NCBI GenBank assembly: GCA_019155185.1
Contig: CM032794.1
Coordinates: 7,231,988 to 7,295,987, forward strand
Source of the DNA: Beaufortia kweichowensis
Lineage: Eukaryota; Chordata; Actinopteri; Cypriniformes; Gastromyzontidae
Length of the DNA stretch: 64,000 nt
Direction: 5' to 3'
Position numbers and translations under genes: made by a program. How positions within the stretch are numbered: position 1 is the stretch's first letter; each line of letters opens with the position of its first letter. Under the pieces are notes generated by a model. The model saw only the letters and a list, made by a program, of their open reading frames with translations. It did not search any database and was not told the origin of the DNA. Below are positions 48,801 through 63,100 of this stretch, piece by piece.

Positions 48801-51800
48801 CAGACTACAAATCAGATCCTTAGCCCATATATCTCAACGACAACTAAGGCTTTCAATCTGAGCCACTTTGCATTATATGACTGAAACCAAGATTGTTTTT
48901 CACTGCATCTGGAAAACAGCACAATTAAATTACAATATTTTTTTGTTTTGTTAAATGGAATATACAGACTATAAAGTGTGTCATTTAGAGGATATTTAAT
49001 CTTGTATTGTAGTACTGATAGCACATAAAAGCTAATTATTCTGAGAAAGCTTCTATGATAATTGGCTTTTTTAATTCAAACATTTTTTAGTTGTGTTTGG
49101 GCCCAGTGTTATTATTTAAAAATATGTGATTGCTTTATTTTTAACATCACTTAATGAAATATTTAATACACATAAAAAAGTACCATTGTGACACAGCACA
49201 GTCCCATACCTGAAACGTACTTCTTACTCCTTGAGGAATCGCTCTCTTCTCTGCAACACAGAATATCTGTGCACAACCAGCTACCACTTCAAAAATGTGT
49301 AAGTGGCCCATAAATGGATTAGGCCCTTAGATAAAACTCAGATCCACCACCGCGACTGATCGCTCAGTATTTGAACTCGCCGGCCTTTGCTTTGGCCTCT
49401 TTTGAAATAATAAGAATCCTATGTGATATGCTCATCCATCACAGGATGGAGTGGCTGGAGGAGAGACTCCCTGGCTGTGCTGTAGTGCTAGATGATGAAT
49501 GTTGTCCTCCTTGGCCTCTTGAAAGTCCAGAGACTCAGTCAGGTCCTCCCACTGCCACCGTGCCTAAATCAAGACGCAGGCACCTATTCTTCCTCCATTT
49601 CCCCCTAGTCTGGACAGGTAAGGACAGACCGGTGACGGAAGATTCTTTCATCAGTTTGATCGGACCCGATGGTGACACAGTTCAAGATAAATGGCATCGA
49701 CATAAACTGACAGCAAATTTCAAATCCAGCCGAGCAGGTTGGAAGGCGACAGATGTAAAACTGTGAGATCTGTGAGATTGAAACTGTGGTGAGATTGACA
49801 TCAATCTTTTCAAATATGACTTTTGTTATGAATTCCAAATGTCTAAACAACTGTTATATTTTAGTCAGTGTGAAGCTTGAGATTTGCCTGTGGTGCACTG
49901 AGAGATGGTTTGTTCCAAAAAGAGTACAGACAAATATCTCTACAGATTTTTACATTTTTTCAGAAGTAGCTCTGATACTTGTAAAAAAAAATGACATTTA
50001 GTCCTGGATGTCCAAGAGACAATAACAAACAAATATAAATATTTTAACTGTAATATACAGTATATATATTTCTACAACTGACTGTACTAAAAACAATGTG
50101 AGCCGAGCAACCAAATTTGTTTAATCTACTACATGAATCATGATCAAATTTATTCTAAATGCACCACAGGGCAAAATGATTTACTGCAGCCTATATTACA
50201 GCGGGAACCTGCAAATTTAAAACGTAATACATAACCGGTTGCGGAAATGCACAATTTCCTTGCAGCTGTTGCGCAAGCAGCACAAAGCCAGCGAAGGAAA
50301 ATGCCTGCAGAAGAACGTCCGAAAGTTATGACATATTCATAGACCCATTTAGCCAAGCAATCTTCACTGCATTTAACACCCCACATAAACACTCCAGCCT
50401 CCATTCCAGCATTTCATAGTGCAGTACAGTGCTCAATGACTGGTTTTATTTCATGCACTCCTATTAACTTTATTTCAAAATGAGCTGACAGATCTTAAAA
50501 AGATGCCCTCATTTTCTCATCTTTGCCCCTTAAAAATCATTTCTGCATTGGGTCTGGATTCAGGAAAGGGAGTCAAAGACACTCATAATTACAAATTATC
50601 CTAATCTGATTCTTAGGCGCTAACCACTTTTACCAGATCTGAAGAAACGAAAAAAACGAAAGAAAATTGTTAGGGACTATCCACACACATTTTATTCATG
50701 ATCTGTTTTGCTTAAGTCAGTGACATGTGAACATATCTATGAGGACTGAATGTTTGTTATGGAATCCAGTCTGGGGAATAATATGCTTTGAGGCTTTCTA
50801 CACCTTCGGGACTTCAATCAGTCATCACTTAAATCACATGCAGTGCTATCTCATTTGGGTTTTCTGTCTTATTACGAAGTCTCTGAGAGCTGCCCAGAGC
50901 CAGAAATTGTCCCCAGAAAACACCTTTCGAGGCTAATTGACAAACACATTGTTCTCAGCGGGTGGGAACAGACCCCAGGCTGAATGAGGGGTGAATGGAA
51001 ATGATCATTTCACATCAAGCTACGCATCGCTCGCAATAGGTGCCTCCGAGTTGATATCACTGTCTCTTCTCAAGATGCCACTCGGATGTTTGCAATCACT
51101 GTGTCTTTGAGATCAAATTTCATACTTGCAGAGTGTCACCGTACAGTCTGGAAAAAAGCAAAATTGCTTCTCAGCAATGCATAAAAATTCATAATGTGAA
51201 GTTTTACAAGAGATTTAGGAGGATTCAGAGCATGTTTGTATTCCTGTTTTGTTTCAAAGGCACACAATGTTGTTCACGGAGCAGGCTGTGTGCAATAAAC
51301 GCTAACGTCTCTGACAGCGGTGAAATTAGATTCAGCTTTCAGATTTTTTCTGCTTTTGAAACAAAAGCATAGAGACGTTACTGATAAAATCTGACTATTA
51401 ATGGTGTCAACTGTTATATCACCAAAACATTGCCACAGTCATAATGTTCGGGGGTCTGACTGAACCTGACATCTGTAGACTTCTATAAATCTATTTAGTG
51501 TCATGTTTACCGTGAACCGTAACTATCTGTCATTGAATCTCTCTCCTACCATTTGCCTGGGGAATAAAAGGCACCTTTGCTATTTTTTCCTCTTTGCAGA
51601 GATTCACAGAGAGACTGTTGTAAATCTAACAGAAACACATATTCAACATAGTATAAAAAGGGCAACAGAAGAATGTGAACTTACCAGACTGATCTTTATG
51701 TCACAGGTAAAACTCTGGTCCTCTGGTGCAGAAAGTAAAGCCACAAAAGTATTTATCATTTTCTTTCCCTTCTCTGATAAATGTCTGGATGACAGACTGT

Positions 51801-54800
51801 GAGAGACGTCAGCTATGACTGATTGGTGGGTATCAATGCTGAGAGGCACAATGTGTCATCATAACATTCATTTGTGTGTTTCATTACAATTATAGTCTAC
51901 TGTATATGTAACATCTATATTTTTGTATTTTTTAACAATTCATTAGGTAAGGTGAAAGCTTGTCTGGAGGTTATATATTTAGTGATATAATCATTCATAT
52001 TTTATAAGAAGTTGTTCCATATTGAAAATATCCAAACAAAACAAAAACACCACCTCATGTTTGTCTAATGAATATATTTTTAAACTATAGTCAAAATGAT
52101 ATATTTAGTTTTATTCATATATTTAATTTTCTCCTGAAGTGATACTGCAAAACGGCTCAATGTAGTTTACAAAGCTATTTGCTTCTATATGTAATTTATA
52201 TTTTAAATGCTTAAGTATTTATTTTGATTATATTTTTTTATATTTTGACATTTTCACCATTATGCCCAAAAAAACAGTGTATTAAACACATGTCAAATCA
52301 ATAATGAGGCATATTGTCAAACTATGCGAGGTATATTAATTTTATGGAACCTGCAATTGACTTTGAATTTAAACAGTATTTTATCTAGCTGCAAATAATA
52401 TGTTAGTGCAAAATGGCATTTTGGACTAATCAGTCATTCATCTGTAAACTACATAAACATACAGTATGTACTATAAAACCAAAACTTACTAATATCATGA
52501 TCGTTTTCAATCTAATAATACACATTCAAATGAATTAGTGTAGCATTTAAATATGTGAAGTAGGCTAGCAAAAAGCACAGCCTCTTGGGTTGTGAGGCTC
52601 TAGGGTTTTTGGAATGGCATTCAATGGAAAAGCATATGGCCATCATATGGTGCAGGCAGCAGATAACTGCACTGTTTAGCCTGAACACAAGTAAACCAGG
52701 TCAAATCACGAGCATCGAGCCACAGACCCATTGCTTAGCAGTCACCTCTATTTACGCAGCTGCTCTGAAACCCCATGAAAATATGCAAAGCCAAATTGCC
52801 AGATTTTATTATTTTGTAGTAAAGCTTGATAGAACATTATTGTTTTGAGGCAGTCTTAATGAACTCTGTAGAGGCTCTATTTGTTTAACTTTCTCTTTGG
52901 AAAAAATGAAAAAAAAAAAAACTGGAACACTGTCAAGAATGCTTTCACCTGTATTTCAGCATACTTCTCTCTAAACGCTGAATCCGTGCCAGTAAATATC
53001 TGTCATGAGATTACAAGCTATCCTTTGCATACAGATGAGTCTTCACAAATGTGGGTGTTGAAAACAAGGTGAAATTTTAATTTCAAGTTCAACATGAAAG
53101 AGTTCTCAGAGAAGACATCCTCTGTATTTTCAGACAGATGCATAAACAAGAAGATGCTTTTATACATTTCAAGCCTATATGCGACCAAAATGGAGACTTG
53201 CAAAAATGAAATATATCAGCATCACATTTTTTTGGTATGTTCCATTTTAAACACAAATAATACAAAATATGCCATGACAAAAAATATATTTACCAGCAGT
53301 AGTTTGCTGCAAGCAAAGAACCAGCAGGGTGATTGATGATCAGTGACTCAGCGGTGACATACAGACCCATGATTCCATGCATGACACAGTGAGTGACAAG
53401 ATTTATTACCAGCAAATCCATGCTGTGGATCCCTCCTATCCTAATAGCTAAAGGAATTCCCTCTATACCTCACTGTGATGGCATGAAATCAGTCCGTAAA
53501 CAGATGTCACTGTTCTCAGATGTGACTGAAAGGATGGTTTATGTATTAAAATCATAACTTTGGTAGATTTGTGAACGGATAATAATTATTTTAATGGAAC
53601 AGATGATTGAGCAGGAATACGTGTAGGATTACAAAAGCATGTTGTATAAAATAAGTAGCTGACTTATGGTGCTTTCTACTGTAGCTATACATTTTTCATT
53701 AGTACAGAATGTATATGTGAACTCGCAAACTTTGTGCTGCTATCAGAAAGTTCTGCTAACTGAACTACGAGAACAAAGTGTTTATTATACACTGCCAAAA
53801 ACTGATATCCAAAACTACAACCACTTATTATTATTAACTAATGGAATTTTTGCCCACTATGTACTGCAGAGAGCTTAGCTGGCTAAATCAGCACAACCTT
53901 AATGTCTTTGACAATGCCAGCAGGTCAAACAGAATTTTGAACAACTATTTCCCATTCACAGGTAATCGTCCAACTCCTCTGGCCGTTGTTCAGAAACACA
54001 AAAAAGTGTGAAAAAAAAAGATCTCTCTATATGTCACAGATACAGTAAATGCACTAGCTCTCAGGACACTCATACTCATATCATTTCTTTACATGTAAAC
54101 TGTCAAAGAAAGTCCCCTTGGTCGCATCCCCTCTTTGCTCAGCTTCTTGCGAACACGTGTGCCGCCTTGACCTTAACTCGACCTTGACTGACGGATCATG
54201 GTTTTGACAGCATGCAATCGACAGCAGAGCTTTACTTTTCCCAACACGTTTCTCACAATGTGCCAGCATATATAGTGCAACCCAGACTCGCAACAGCACT
54301 TATGAGCCTGTTAGATTTAAGCAATTGGATTTTTATTTAGAAAAAATGTGCTTTTAGGGAAATGAAACGAAAATAATACATTAAAGGGAAATCATCTCAG
54401 AGACAATATGTTGCACTTTTTGTGGTTCATAAGATATCTGCAATGCTCTCTCAGCTCATTTCTTTTTCCCAGCCTGTGTGTAAAGCATAAATGAGTTTAG
54501 CTGAGAGCTCACGGCCCTGCTCACAGTATTATATATGCAGAGATTTTAACAGAGTTTTCTATAAGCATTTGTATTGTACTTGTGCTTTTCCTTCAGAATT
54601 TTACTCTTCAAATAAAATTAATTAGCACTAAAAATAATAGGGAATGTAATTCATTCAGACAATTATTCATTTACTGTTTCAAAAGTAGCAAGAAGAACTG
54701 ATATACCTCTTGTACAGTACGTCTTTAAACAGACTCTGTGAAATATTTATTGCAAACTTGTTTGACATAGAAATCAATAGAAATCAGGCAACGCAGAGTT

Positions 54801-55680
54801 AAATTCTGTATAAAAACAGCTTGATTTGAAACAAGAGATTTAATTCATGGTCACAGCTTTTGTTTTGGGTTAATGCTCACTGCATTATCAGTAGAAGTTT
54901 GGAGTTCAATGAGACTAAACATTTTGTTCATTATTATTATTAGTGAGTTTATCCTATTTAATATATGATGTATTTAATATATTACCAAGATGCCACAGTC
55001 CTATTATTACTGTATGTTTAGGGGGAAAGACACGCTCAACATGTCAGCTTTTTTATATAAAAGTGTCAGAATGTTGCGAGTGGTAAGTCACATGGCATTT
55101 ACACCTTAGGTTATTGCCTTTAAAACATTTGTGGTTTTGTAGTGGATGCTATCAGATATTTATAACTCCAGATATTTGGAAGACAACAAGCATGTCCCTG
55201 TGGTGGGGCACAGAGGTGTATCTTTCCTTCTCTCTCTATCCCTGTCTGTCTGTCTGCTTCTTTTCCCCTAAAGCAGTGATAAAGCTTGTGTCTAAATAAA
55301 GCACAGAAGGAGTCTCACCTGAGAGCTGAATCAAGATTCAAACTGAGAAATGAATCTAGCTAGAGCCCAACCAGACTGCTGATAATAAACAGCTATAAGA
55401 CGAGTGTCTGTGCACTTCAGAGAAACGATGGAAATCATCATTTAATATTTTATAATCCTCAGTATTATTTGGCTTTGCTTGCTCTGAGAGTTTGCTTCCA
55501 TCCAAAACACACACACACACACACTGTTTGCATTTGCAACTGAACAAAACATCTTTTGAAAGAGCAATTTGAGATCCCAATGGGATACATAATGCAAGAC
55601 ATTCAGAAATCTGACGCAATACCAGTATTTTGTATAAAGCATATTCAGGTTCATATTCAACTGAGAAAGCATGTTTAATT
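45821..55680. other. Non-coding, no gene recognised
   Basis: Longest frames are 131 codons at 49371-49766 (plus), 118 at 46852-47208 (plus) and 116 at 48438-48788 (minus). None shows a domain, signal peptide or repeat. A short AC run lies at 55507-55524. 51880-52540 is extremely AT-rich. Confidence 0.5.
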
Positions 55681-55694
55681 CATATAAAATAAAT

Positions 55695-55815
55695 TGTCTG
55701 GTCTGACGAAGAGCCTGCGAGCTCGAAACGTTACACGTGCTATGCGATAGTTTTTCTTTTATAATAAATTTTTGATATTTTTGGAGCTTTGGTGTTGCCG
55801 ACTTTACATTTCAAT
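55695..55815 (+). repeat. Interspersed repeat end (GACGAAGAGCCTGCGAGCTC-type)
   Basis: CTGACGAAGAGCCTGCGAGC, then CGAAACGTTACACGTG, an AATAAATTTTTGATATTTTT step, and GAGCTTTGGTGTTGCCGAC. The CpG-containing start and AATAAA-like tail resemble recurrent transposon ends in fish genomes, from memory. The family is not assigned. Confidence 0.45.
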
Positions 55816-57344
55816 TGTTCTATAAAATAATTTAACAAATTGTTTCCTGATATCATATGTATATTGTGATAAATGCATTTGACATATTTACATTTATATT
55901 TAGGCACATGCTTTACTACGGTTCATGTAAGGTAGGCCTATTTTTTGTCTGTTTATGTGCTTCCTGGGAATCAAGCTGCTGATCTTGGTATTGCTATATC
56001 AGTATGCAGTACGCATTTAAAGAAAAGAATATCAAATATAATATTATCAGTTTGTGTAACTGTACCTCAGCTATTTTTATTTGGTTATAGATAAAGATGA
56101 AGACCAGAATAACAAGAAGGATAAAAAAAAGAGCTGCTGAAAATGATCAGAATGGTGGACTTAAAAAAGAACAGTGGACAGAAAGAAATCACATTTGCTT
56201 TCCAAGGACAAAAGTTGTTTAAAGCACATATCAGTTTGTGGATGCAACTATGGCGCTGTGACTGAATTACGATGCGACTGCATCTCACTGCTGTGACAAG
56301 AACCTTTTGTCTTTGAGACAACAATTGTGTTAAGAGCTGTGCTCAAGTCATGGCTCTGACAGTCTGGAGGGCTTCACAGTACCAATGCAGCATTAGCACA
56401 GGAAGATTTTCACCAAAAAAGACAGTAGCATTGGCAAACCTCAGCAACAGGGATGTGTTTCCTGACATGCAAAGATGGACTTTGAATCAAGGTGTCCCAA
56501 ATGTTGTTTTTTTCAGACACATTGCTTTTCTTTTGTCAAAATAAATAGCCAGTGCTGTCTGGAGACCATATTACTGTATGTCTGCAGGGTTCTCTTCATT
56601 TAAATATGTAAAACACAGCTGCTGGGTCTGGTCCAATGGATGATGTTGAACAATTTCCCAGTCTGAGCTGGATTTTCCTGAACATTGAGTCAATTGTAGA
56701 ATGCTAAATTATTCAATTAGTAAAATTGTTTGCCACACCGTGCCAAGTTTTTTAGGTTTTACATAGATTGTTAGAGCGTTGTGTAAGCTGATCATAACAA
56801 ACATCCAATATATGTATACAAAGCTATATTCTGTATGTTTTGTAGCATGCTGCCCTTTTAATTTTGCAGTCATTCATAATAATAGGACCCAACCTAGGGT
56901 AACCTACTAACATAGCCACACTTTGTATTATTTATTATTTTGCCATGCAAATTTCAACTTGTTTATTCAAACGCTGATGGACTGAGCAGAGGGTTAATTT
57001 TAGGAGCTTGTCTAAAGCACAGCTCGTCTAAGCAGTCATAAAGTGTAGGACAGTCTTTGTGCACTATGCCCCATATCACGATTTGATCCCATGGATATGA
57101 CAAAGCATTTGTCTCATTAACTAGTCATTAAAAGAGATGCCCAGTGAAGAGAATAATGAGGATTCATTCTTTGATTTACTTTCTATGAGAGACAAGCCTT
57201 TACAAAAAGAAAATATCTGAGATAAAAGCATTCTAATGACATCATTGACATTGAGAGTATACTTTTATAAGGAAGTCTATAAATTCCCTCTTGTCATTTG
57301 TGTGAGAGCTCTGTTATATCTGGGAGTGAGAGTATGAAAAGATT

Positions 57345-57425
57345 ATAGTCATTCATTAAGTTCTTTATTGTCATATGTACTAGGTACAATGAAATTCTTA
57401 CTTTGCTTGCTCCTCACAAGAAATA
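57345..57425 (+). repeat. Fish interspersed repeat fragment
   Basis: TTCTTTATTGTCATATGTAC then GGTACAATGAAATTCTTACT and TTGCTTGCTCCTCACAA. This resembles a widespread teleost repeat with the CTTTATTGTCATGTG and GGTACAATGAAATTCTTACT motifs. Recognised from memory only. Confidence 0.5.
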
Positions 57426-59573
57426 CGAATTGCTGTAAATTGCTGTTTATTTGTATAACTGTTTATTTGCAGAAAACTCTCAACATCTGTTCTTTATAAA
57501 CTTGGATTCTACCTTTCTGGTATTTACTGGTACAGCAAGCCTAGACAAAGATTTTGATGACAATGAAAACAGTAACAGTCTAAATTGGTATCTTGTTTGA
57601 TACATGTTCACTGAACTAAAGGACAACAGCTATTGTTCCTGGCTTTCCATTCGCTCAGCATTCATCAACAGCAGGTTTATTTTCTCTTCCAGTCTGCCAG
57701 CATCTGCCTCAACAAACACTGTCATCAAAGTTTGGCTAAAAATTGTCTTTTTGATTTTGGATTAACATGAATATGTATTTAACCATTTGGCCTGTCAAGA
57801 TGCTTTTATCCAGCCTGATGAGCATAACCTATTGAGCCATTCATTGGTACTCTGTTAAATGAAAATCTCCAAGGACAATTGGTTTCCTGCCGTTGCAATT
57901 TGATTGGGTTGTTAAATATGTATTCATGTAATTTACACATCAGTTAAAATTTAAACCATACGTAGATGCAATCCTGAATCAACAACAGAGTGAACAGAAT
58001 AGATTTGGAAAGCAGGGGACTGACAAGGAGACAAAAAGTAATCAAAAGAAGGAAAAGAGGGCAGAAGCTGTCTACATTTTTGCCAGGATATGCGTGTCTC
58101 TGCAAGGCTCTAGGCACATGCTTTTAAGCACCCCAAAGATACAGCTTTGATGGAACACTGTTATTTCCTAGTCTCACCATGTTCCATGTCAGACACTGTT
58201 GCTGTAAATCTAGTACAACAGGGTAGATGCCACGCTGCAGATACTGCCATGCTGTTTCATGTTTTGGCATGGTAGCTATATAGGGCTGGAGCAATTGTTT
58301 TTTCTTTTCTTGGCCAACCAAATATTTTGAGATATAATCTGTAATCATATGTATATAATGTATACATTATCAATTTCTGACACACATTCTAAAGTCTTGG
58401 CTGCAAATAATCAATTAATCAATAAAAAATAACGTTTCCATGGTTATTGCCTAGGAGAAAATAATAATTAAATGCACATTGTCACACTATAAGCTGTATA
58501 AATATATAACCTTCTAGTATACAGTAATATTTTTGGGTAAAAAAATCCACTGCTTTGTTCAATACATACTATAATTAACAAATTGAATAAATGTACAACA
58601 TTTAAAATATGTCAATTTGTCCTGACCTGACATTTATAAATATAATTAAAATCATTATGTACGATAATCTGAATGTATCTATGAGTGTTTTTTATTATGT
58701 TTATTTGTTTACCCAAGAGCGAATCTATGTCTTTAATGGATAAAAGTGATTCTTGTACAGTTTTAAACTAATGTTTAAACCAAACACAAAACCTCTGCTA
58801 GAAAACACACATTTCTGTAATTGGACGTTTGTGTTCAAACCTAATAGTTACTGAGGCGTAGCACCTGTACATATGCATACAGAAGAGGAATTTGATTAAA
58901 TATTCATATTATGATGTTTATTTATATTACTTTAAAGCACTTCTTTAACCAATGTGACCCGCTATTAACAAAGCAAATTGAAGTTAATATGATACTGCGT
59001 TTTTTCGCTTTGCTTTACATTCACATTTACAAAACACCCCCTTTAAAATTATGCATAATTACTTTTTTGTTAGTGTTATATGAATATTCATGAGAGCCCT
59101 CACTTTCAATCTTGTTCATGTCAGTCAGATGTGAAGCACAATGATTCACCGCACAGACTATGATAATATCACAGGAATGAATATTCATAAGGTGTGAGAG
59201 TGTGTGGTGAACACGCATGTGTTTTAGAAGCGCAGGAACCGTGTCAGCTAAAATTAGACAGTCTTTTATGCAGGTAGCCCAAATCCTAAACTAATAATAT
59301 TAAATCAGGTCCTTCATGTTACTGAATACTGCGCGAGGAGAATTTGCAAGGCTTGTCTCCTGCTTGTCATGTGAAGTTCACTGTCCCTTCATCTACAAAT
59401 GACATTAATTCACATCTGCAAGTGTAACAGAGCACAGGCGGCTGGAGACTCAATCTTATTTTCCTCCCACACAACAGATTTTCTTATTTAAAACTTGACT
59501 TCGCTGGCTGGTCAACAATGATATGCACTAGCGGTTCCTCCACACGAGGGCCTGCTTAGCATCAGCATCTTAT

Positions 59574-59601
59574 CTAAAATAGAGATAGAGCTCTATTTTA
59601 G
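59574..59601. repeat. Perfect 11-bp inverted repeat
   Basis: CTAAAATAGAG at 59574-59584 pairs with CTCTATTTTAG at 59591-59601 across a 6-nt loop. Arms this short can occur by chance in AT-rich DNA. Confidence 0.8.
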
Positions 59602-59865
59602 AACAGAAGCTCTATGTGTGTAAAGAAGGTTAGAGATTTAAAGATGTTTTCCAGGTTGGTGAGTGCTATACAAACACAACCCTACACAACACACTACCAA
59701 AATTGCATTACTGTAAGTCAAGGTACGCAAAACACATGCTTTTTGAGATGGTTAATGGTAAACAACTGCTTTATTTTAAAATATGTTTTAAAACATTAAC
59801 ATTGTAAACGCATAGCTCTCTACTGGCTTTAATGAACGTCTCATCTATGTCACCTGGAAAGAGAA

Positions 59866-60123
59866 ATGTTCACCCAAAAAATTCTGTCACCATTTATTTA
59901 TCCTCATGTCATTCAAAACCTGTATATGACTGTTGCTTCTGTGGAACACAAAAGAAGATATTTTGAGATGTTTTGTGTCTGTACAATAGAAGTCAATAGT
60001 GGTCAATGTTTTGGGTTACCAGCCATCTTCAAAATATCTTCTTTTGTGCTCTGCAGAAGAATGTAATACAGATTTGAAATGACATGAGGGTGAGTAAATG
60101 ATGAAAGAATTTTCTTTTTTTCA
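59866..60123. mobile_element. Cyprinid MITE, nearly full-length
   Basis: The left end GTTCACCCAAAAAATTCTGT is followed by CATTTATTTATCCTCATGTC, TTCTGTGGAACACAAAAGAA, GATATTTTGAGATGTTTTG, AGAAGTCAATAGTGGTCAAT, TCTTCAAAATATCTTCTTTT, GACATGAGGGTGAGTAAATG and AAAGAATTTTC. The halves are inverted repeats of each other, as in the family I know from zebrafish and carp. The terminal right GGGTGAAC has decayed. This is the best-preserved copy in the window and the strongest taxonomic clue after lrrc4c. Confidence 0.85.
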
Positions 60124-63100
60124 ATAGCCTTACTTTTTAAAAGCCGGGATATAGAGTTATGAGGAACATGGCATGGCACATTGATATATATCAATATGCT
60201 TGCTTGTAATACATTACTAGATAACCCACCAGAGGATCTCCTAGCGTATAAATGTTCATGCTGACTGCAAACAGAGACCTAGTCAAAGTTTGAACAAGAA
60301 TATCAGAAGATTATGTTTCAGGATCTCATATTCTGTGGCAAAGGAAATAGATGTGGCAGTGTACAGTAATACTTTAAGATGGATTATTGGCATGAGAATC
60401 CTCTTTGCAAGGCGGGGTTTGTTCCAGGTTGATAGTAATTTTAGTCCAGGCAATTGCTTGAAATCAAGCCTGGATAAAAAATGTCAAACATTATTAAATC
60501 AGCGCTGCTAGAGGTTTATATGATAATAAGAGCTAAAACTGCTTATCTGGGTCTCTGAGTCATATATCATTATCCCACACCCACATTTTCGCTCATGACT
60601 CCGTCCTTATTTGTTAATTCTCCTACTTATTCTGCACCTTTTGATCTGTTCTCTGTAAATTGGAACAAATTGAATCCAATTCATTATCTGAAACAGAGAA
60701 TATGTCACAAGCCAAAGGATGGCATCGGTCCTAAATCCACAAGCTTTTCATGCGGCCGGTCTCACCTTATTGAATGGAAAGGACACTAACAGCAGTAAAG
60801 GCCAGTGACCCGGCTGCGTGCACAGCGTGTGTTTAGAAGGCGGCACGCTGCTTTCTGATTAATGAGAGTGATTTGTCTGCCTCTCTGTGTTAATATTTTT
60901 CTTGCTTTTTTTATGCTTTTTCCTGCTTTAATAATTTGACAGAGACTTGCTGAATGTGCAGTTGTGATAAAATCCCTCTCAAGCCTGTTCTGATAATGAC
61001 AAACTGTCCTCATTTGCCCTCCTACAGAGAAAGCTACCCAACCATCGCAAACATGAGACGCTGGCCGGGCTCGCAGAGAAAGAGGAGCAAGGGTTCACAA
61101 CACAAAGAGTCAATATTCATGTGCCAGTGTCAAAAACAATATGCCAGTCATGAGCCAAATGTTGTTTATTATTATTCAGGCTGTTTAGAAAGCTGAGATA
61201 GCAAATGCATATGGAACAGTCATTTTGAATCATTTTACTAGATGCTTCTCCTTTGGTCTCATTTGGGTTGCACGTATCTAAATGTGTGCCTGAGCATCAT
61301 TATTTACAACAAATGGAGTAACTGAAAAATTATGTAAGCTCACTGGCTCATCAAGGACAGGAAATAGATTCGTGTGAATTATCTCCTCGCTTGCTTGTCT
61401 CCAGCATTTCATTAGAAAGTGCTAAGAGCTAAAATAGAAGCAGATGAGAGTTGGTTGCGAGCACCATGTCCAGATAGCAACGTGCCAAGCTGCATCATGA
61501 ATCACCAAAATACAACTTTCCTGCAGACCCATTTTAGTCGCTCCATATTTAATTTAGCTAAATGGCATTCAGAGACTTTTTATCTTGGTAACTGCAAACC
61601 CCGAGGACATATTTTTAATGCTCAGATAAGAAGCTCAACATATGCTCGAGTGAAGGATATGGTAGAAAAATGTATTTGCTCTGACCATTTCTACGTTAGA
61701 TTAAAGGAATGAGTCCCATGGTAAGCAAAAACAAAAATAACTACACATGAAGTGGACATAACAATAAGTACAAAAACTCTTTTATACTGTCAGCAAGCGC
61801 TATCTCAGGGGGCTCGAGGGGAAAAATGATCTAGGCTTGTAATTCATCTTGAGGAGACATGTTTATTTTCGTTTGTGCTCTCTGGTTAAATCTACGAAAA
61901 CGCGTAACGGATCGTCTCGTGGGCCAGAACCAAAGTCAAGGAAGTCATTCTATCTATCGGATATTTAACTACACTATATATCAAACGGTTCGCTATGCCT
62001 GTGCGATTAATTGCCAAAAAATCATTAATTAAACAGCTTAGTCATCTCCTTACTCTGATAGAATATGCATGATATATTATTAAAGGAAAAAATGCTGACT
62101 TCAAGGATACTATCTTGTCATTCAACATTTGCATTTCAATGTCTGTCTCTCTTGGGCAGTTTATGAAGATGTCCTGCTGACCAGAACATTTGTGTATGTG
62201 TAACCTTACTTTGATATGGTGTACATGAATCTAATCATCTAAGATGCAAGACTATTTTGCAGAGCTTTGTAATACAGTGCCTCAGAAGGGTTTTTAAGCA
62301 AATATGTGGTGATGTGGTCAAAGGCTAATCACAGTAAGGCTATATCAATGCTCCTGTGACACTTCCTCTATGGATTGTCTGATTTACAAGGCGGAATAGA
62401 GGGGCTCTCGGCAGGAGCTTTGCCCATGTAGCCATTCCTTCATGTCCTTTCAAATAATAGAAGGGTAATGGCTTCCCAAGGCGTTTCTGTTTAGTCTGAT
62501 TAAGACTTGGCAAACTGCAGGATCTAGGACAATCTATTCTCCTGTTAACAGCAAAGATTGCATAGGGGAGTAAAGTCTTGTGCTGGAGATAAAGGGGCGG
62601 TAAGATCAACAACAACAACGTTGTATCTGTTTAGCAAAGCGGATTGATCTATCTGTTGCAAGAGTCCCCACACATGCTATCCATCCCTCTTAAAACAAGA
62701 ACGATCCAACCCATCACAAGACTTATACGAAATGTTGTTAAAAACAAGGGAAGCTCCCGAAGGAACCACAAATTGACGTCACCCTCCTATCACTCAATGA
62801 GTTTCCCATTTTCACAACCTGCCGCTGCAGTTTGCCGCAGGCAATAATTATACTTGGCAAACATTGTCACTGACACAGTGCAACACGGCTGCTACAGAGA
62901 TTTCTCAGTACTCCAGCAGGTCTGTAATGATCTGAATGTTTTTAGAATCCTATAATTAGCAATAAAGGAAATGTTATGAGACACAGACGTTAAATCGGTC
63001 CTCTTGAGTTTTTCCTTCAGAGTCTGCATAAAATTCATTAGTATGCAGTCTTCAGATCAATACATTATAACCAGACCTTTGAAATTCTCTACATTTCAGG

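Noticed and set aside
51303..51380. Inverted repeat TAACGTCTC / GAGACGTTA, 9-bp arms
   Set aside because: Arms are short and 60 bases apart, which is expected by chance in 64 kb.
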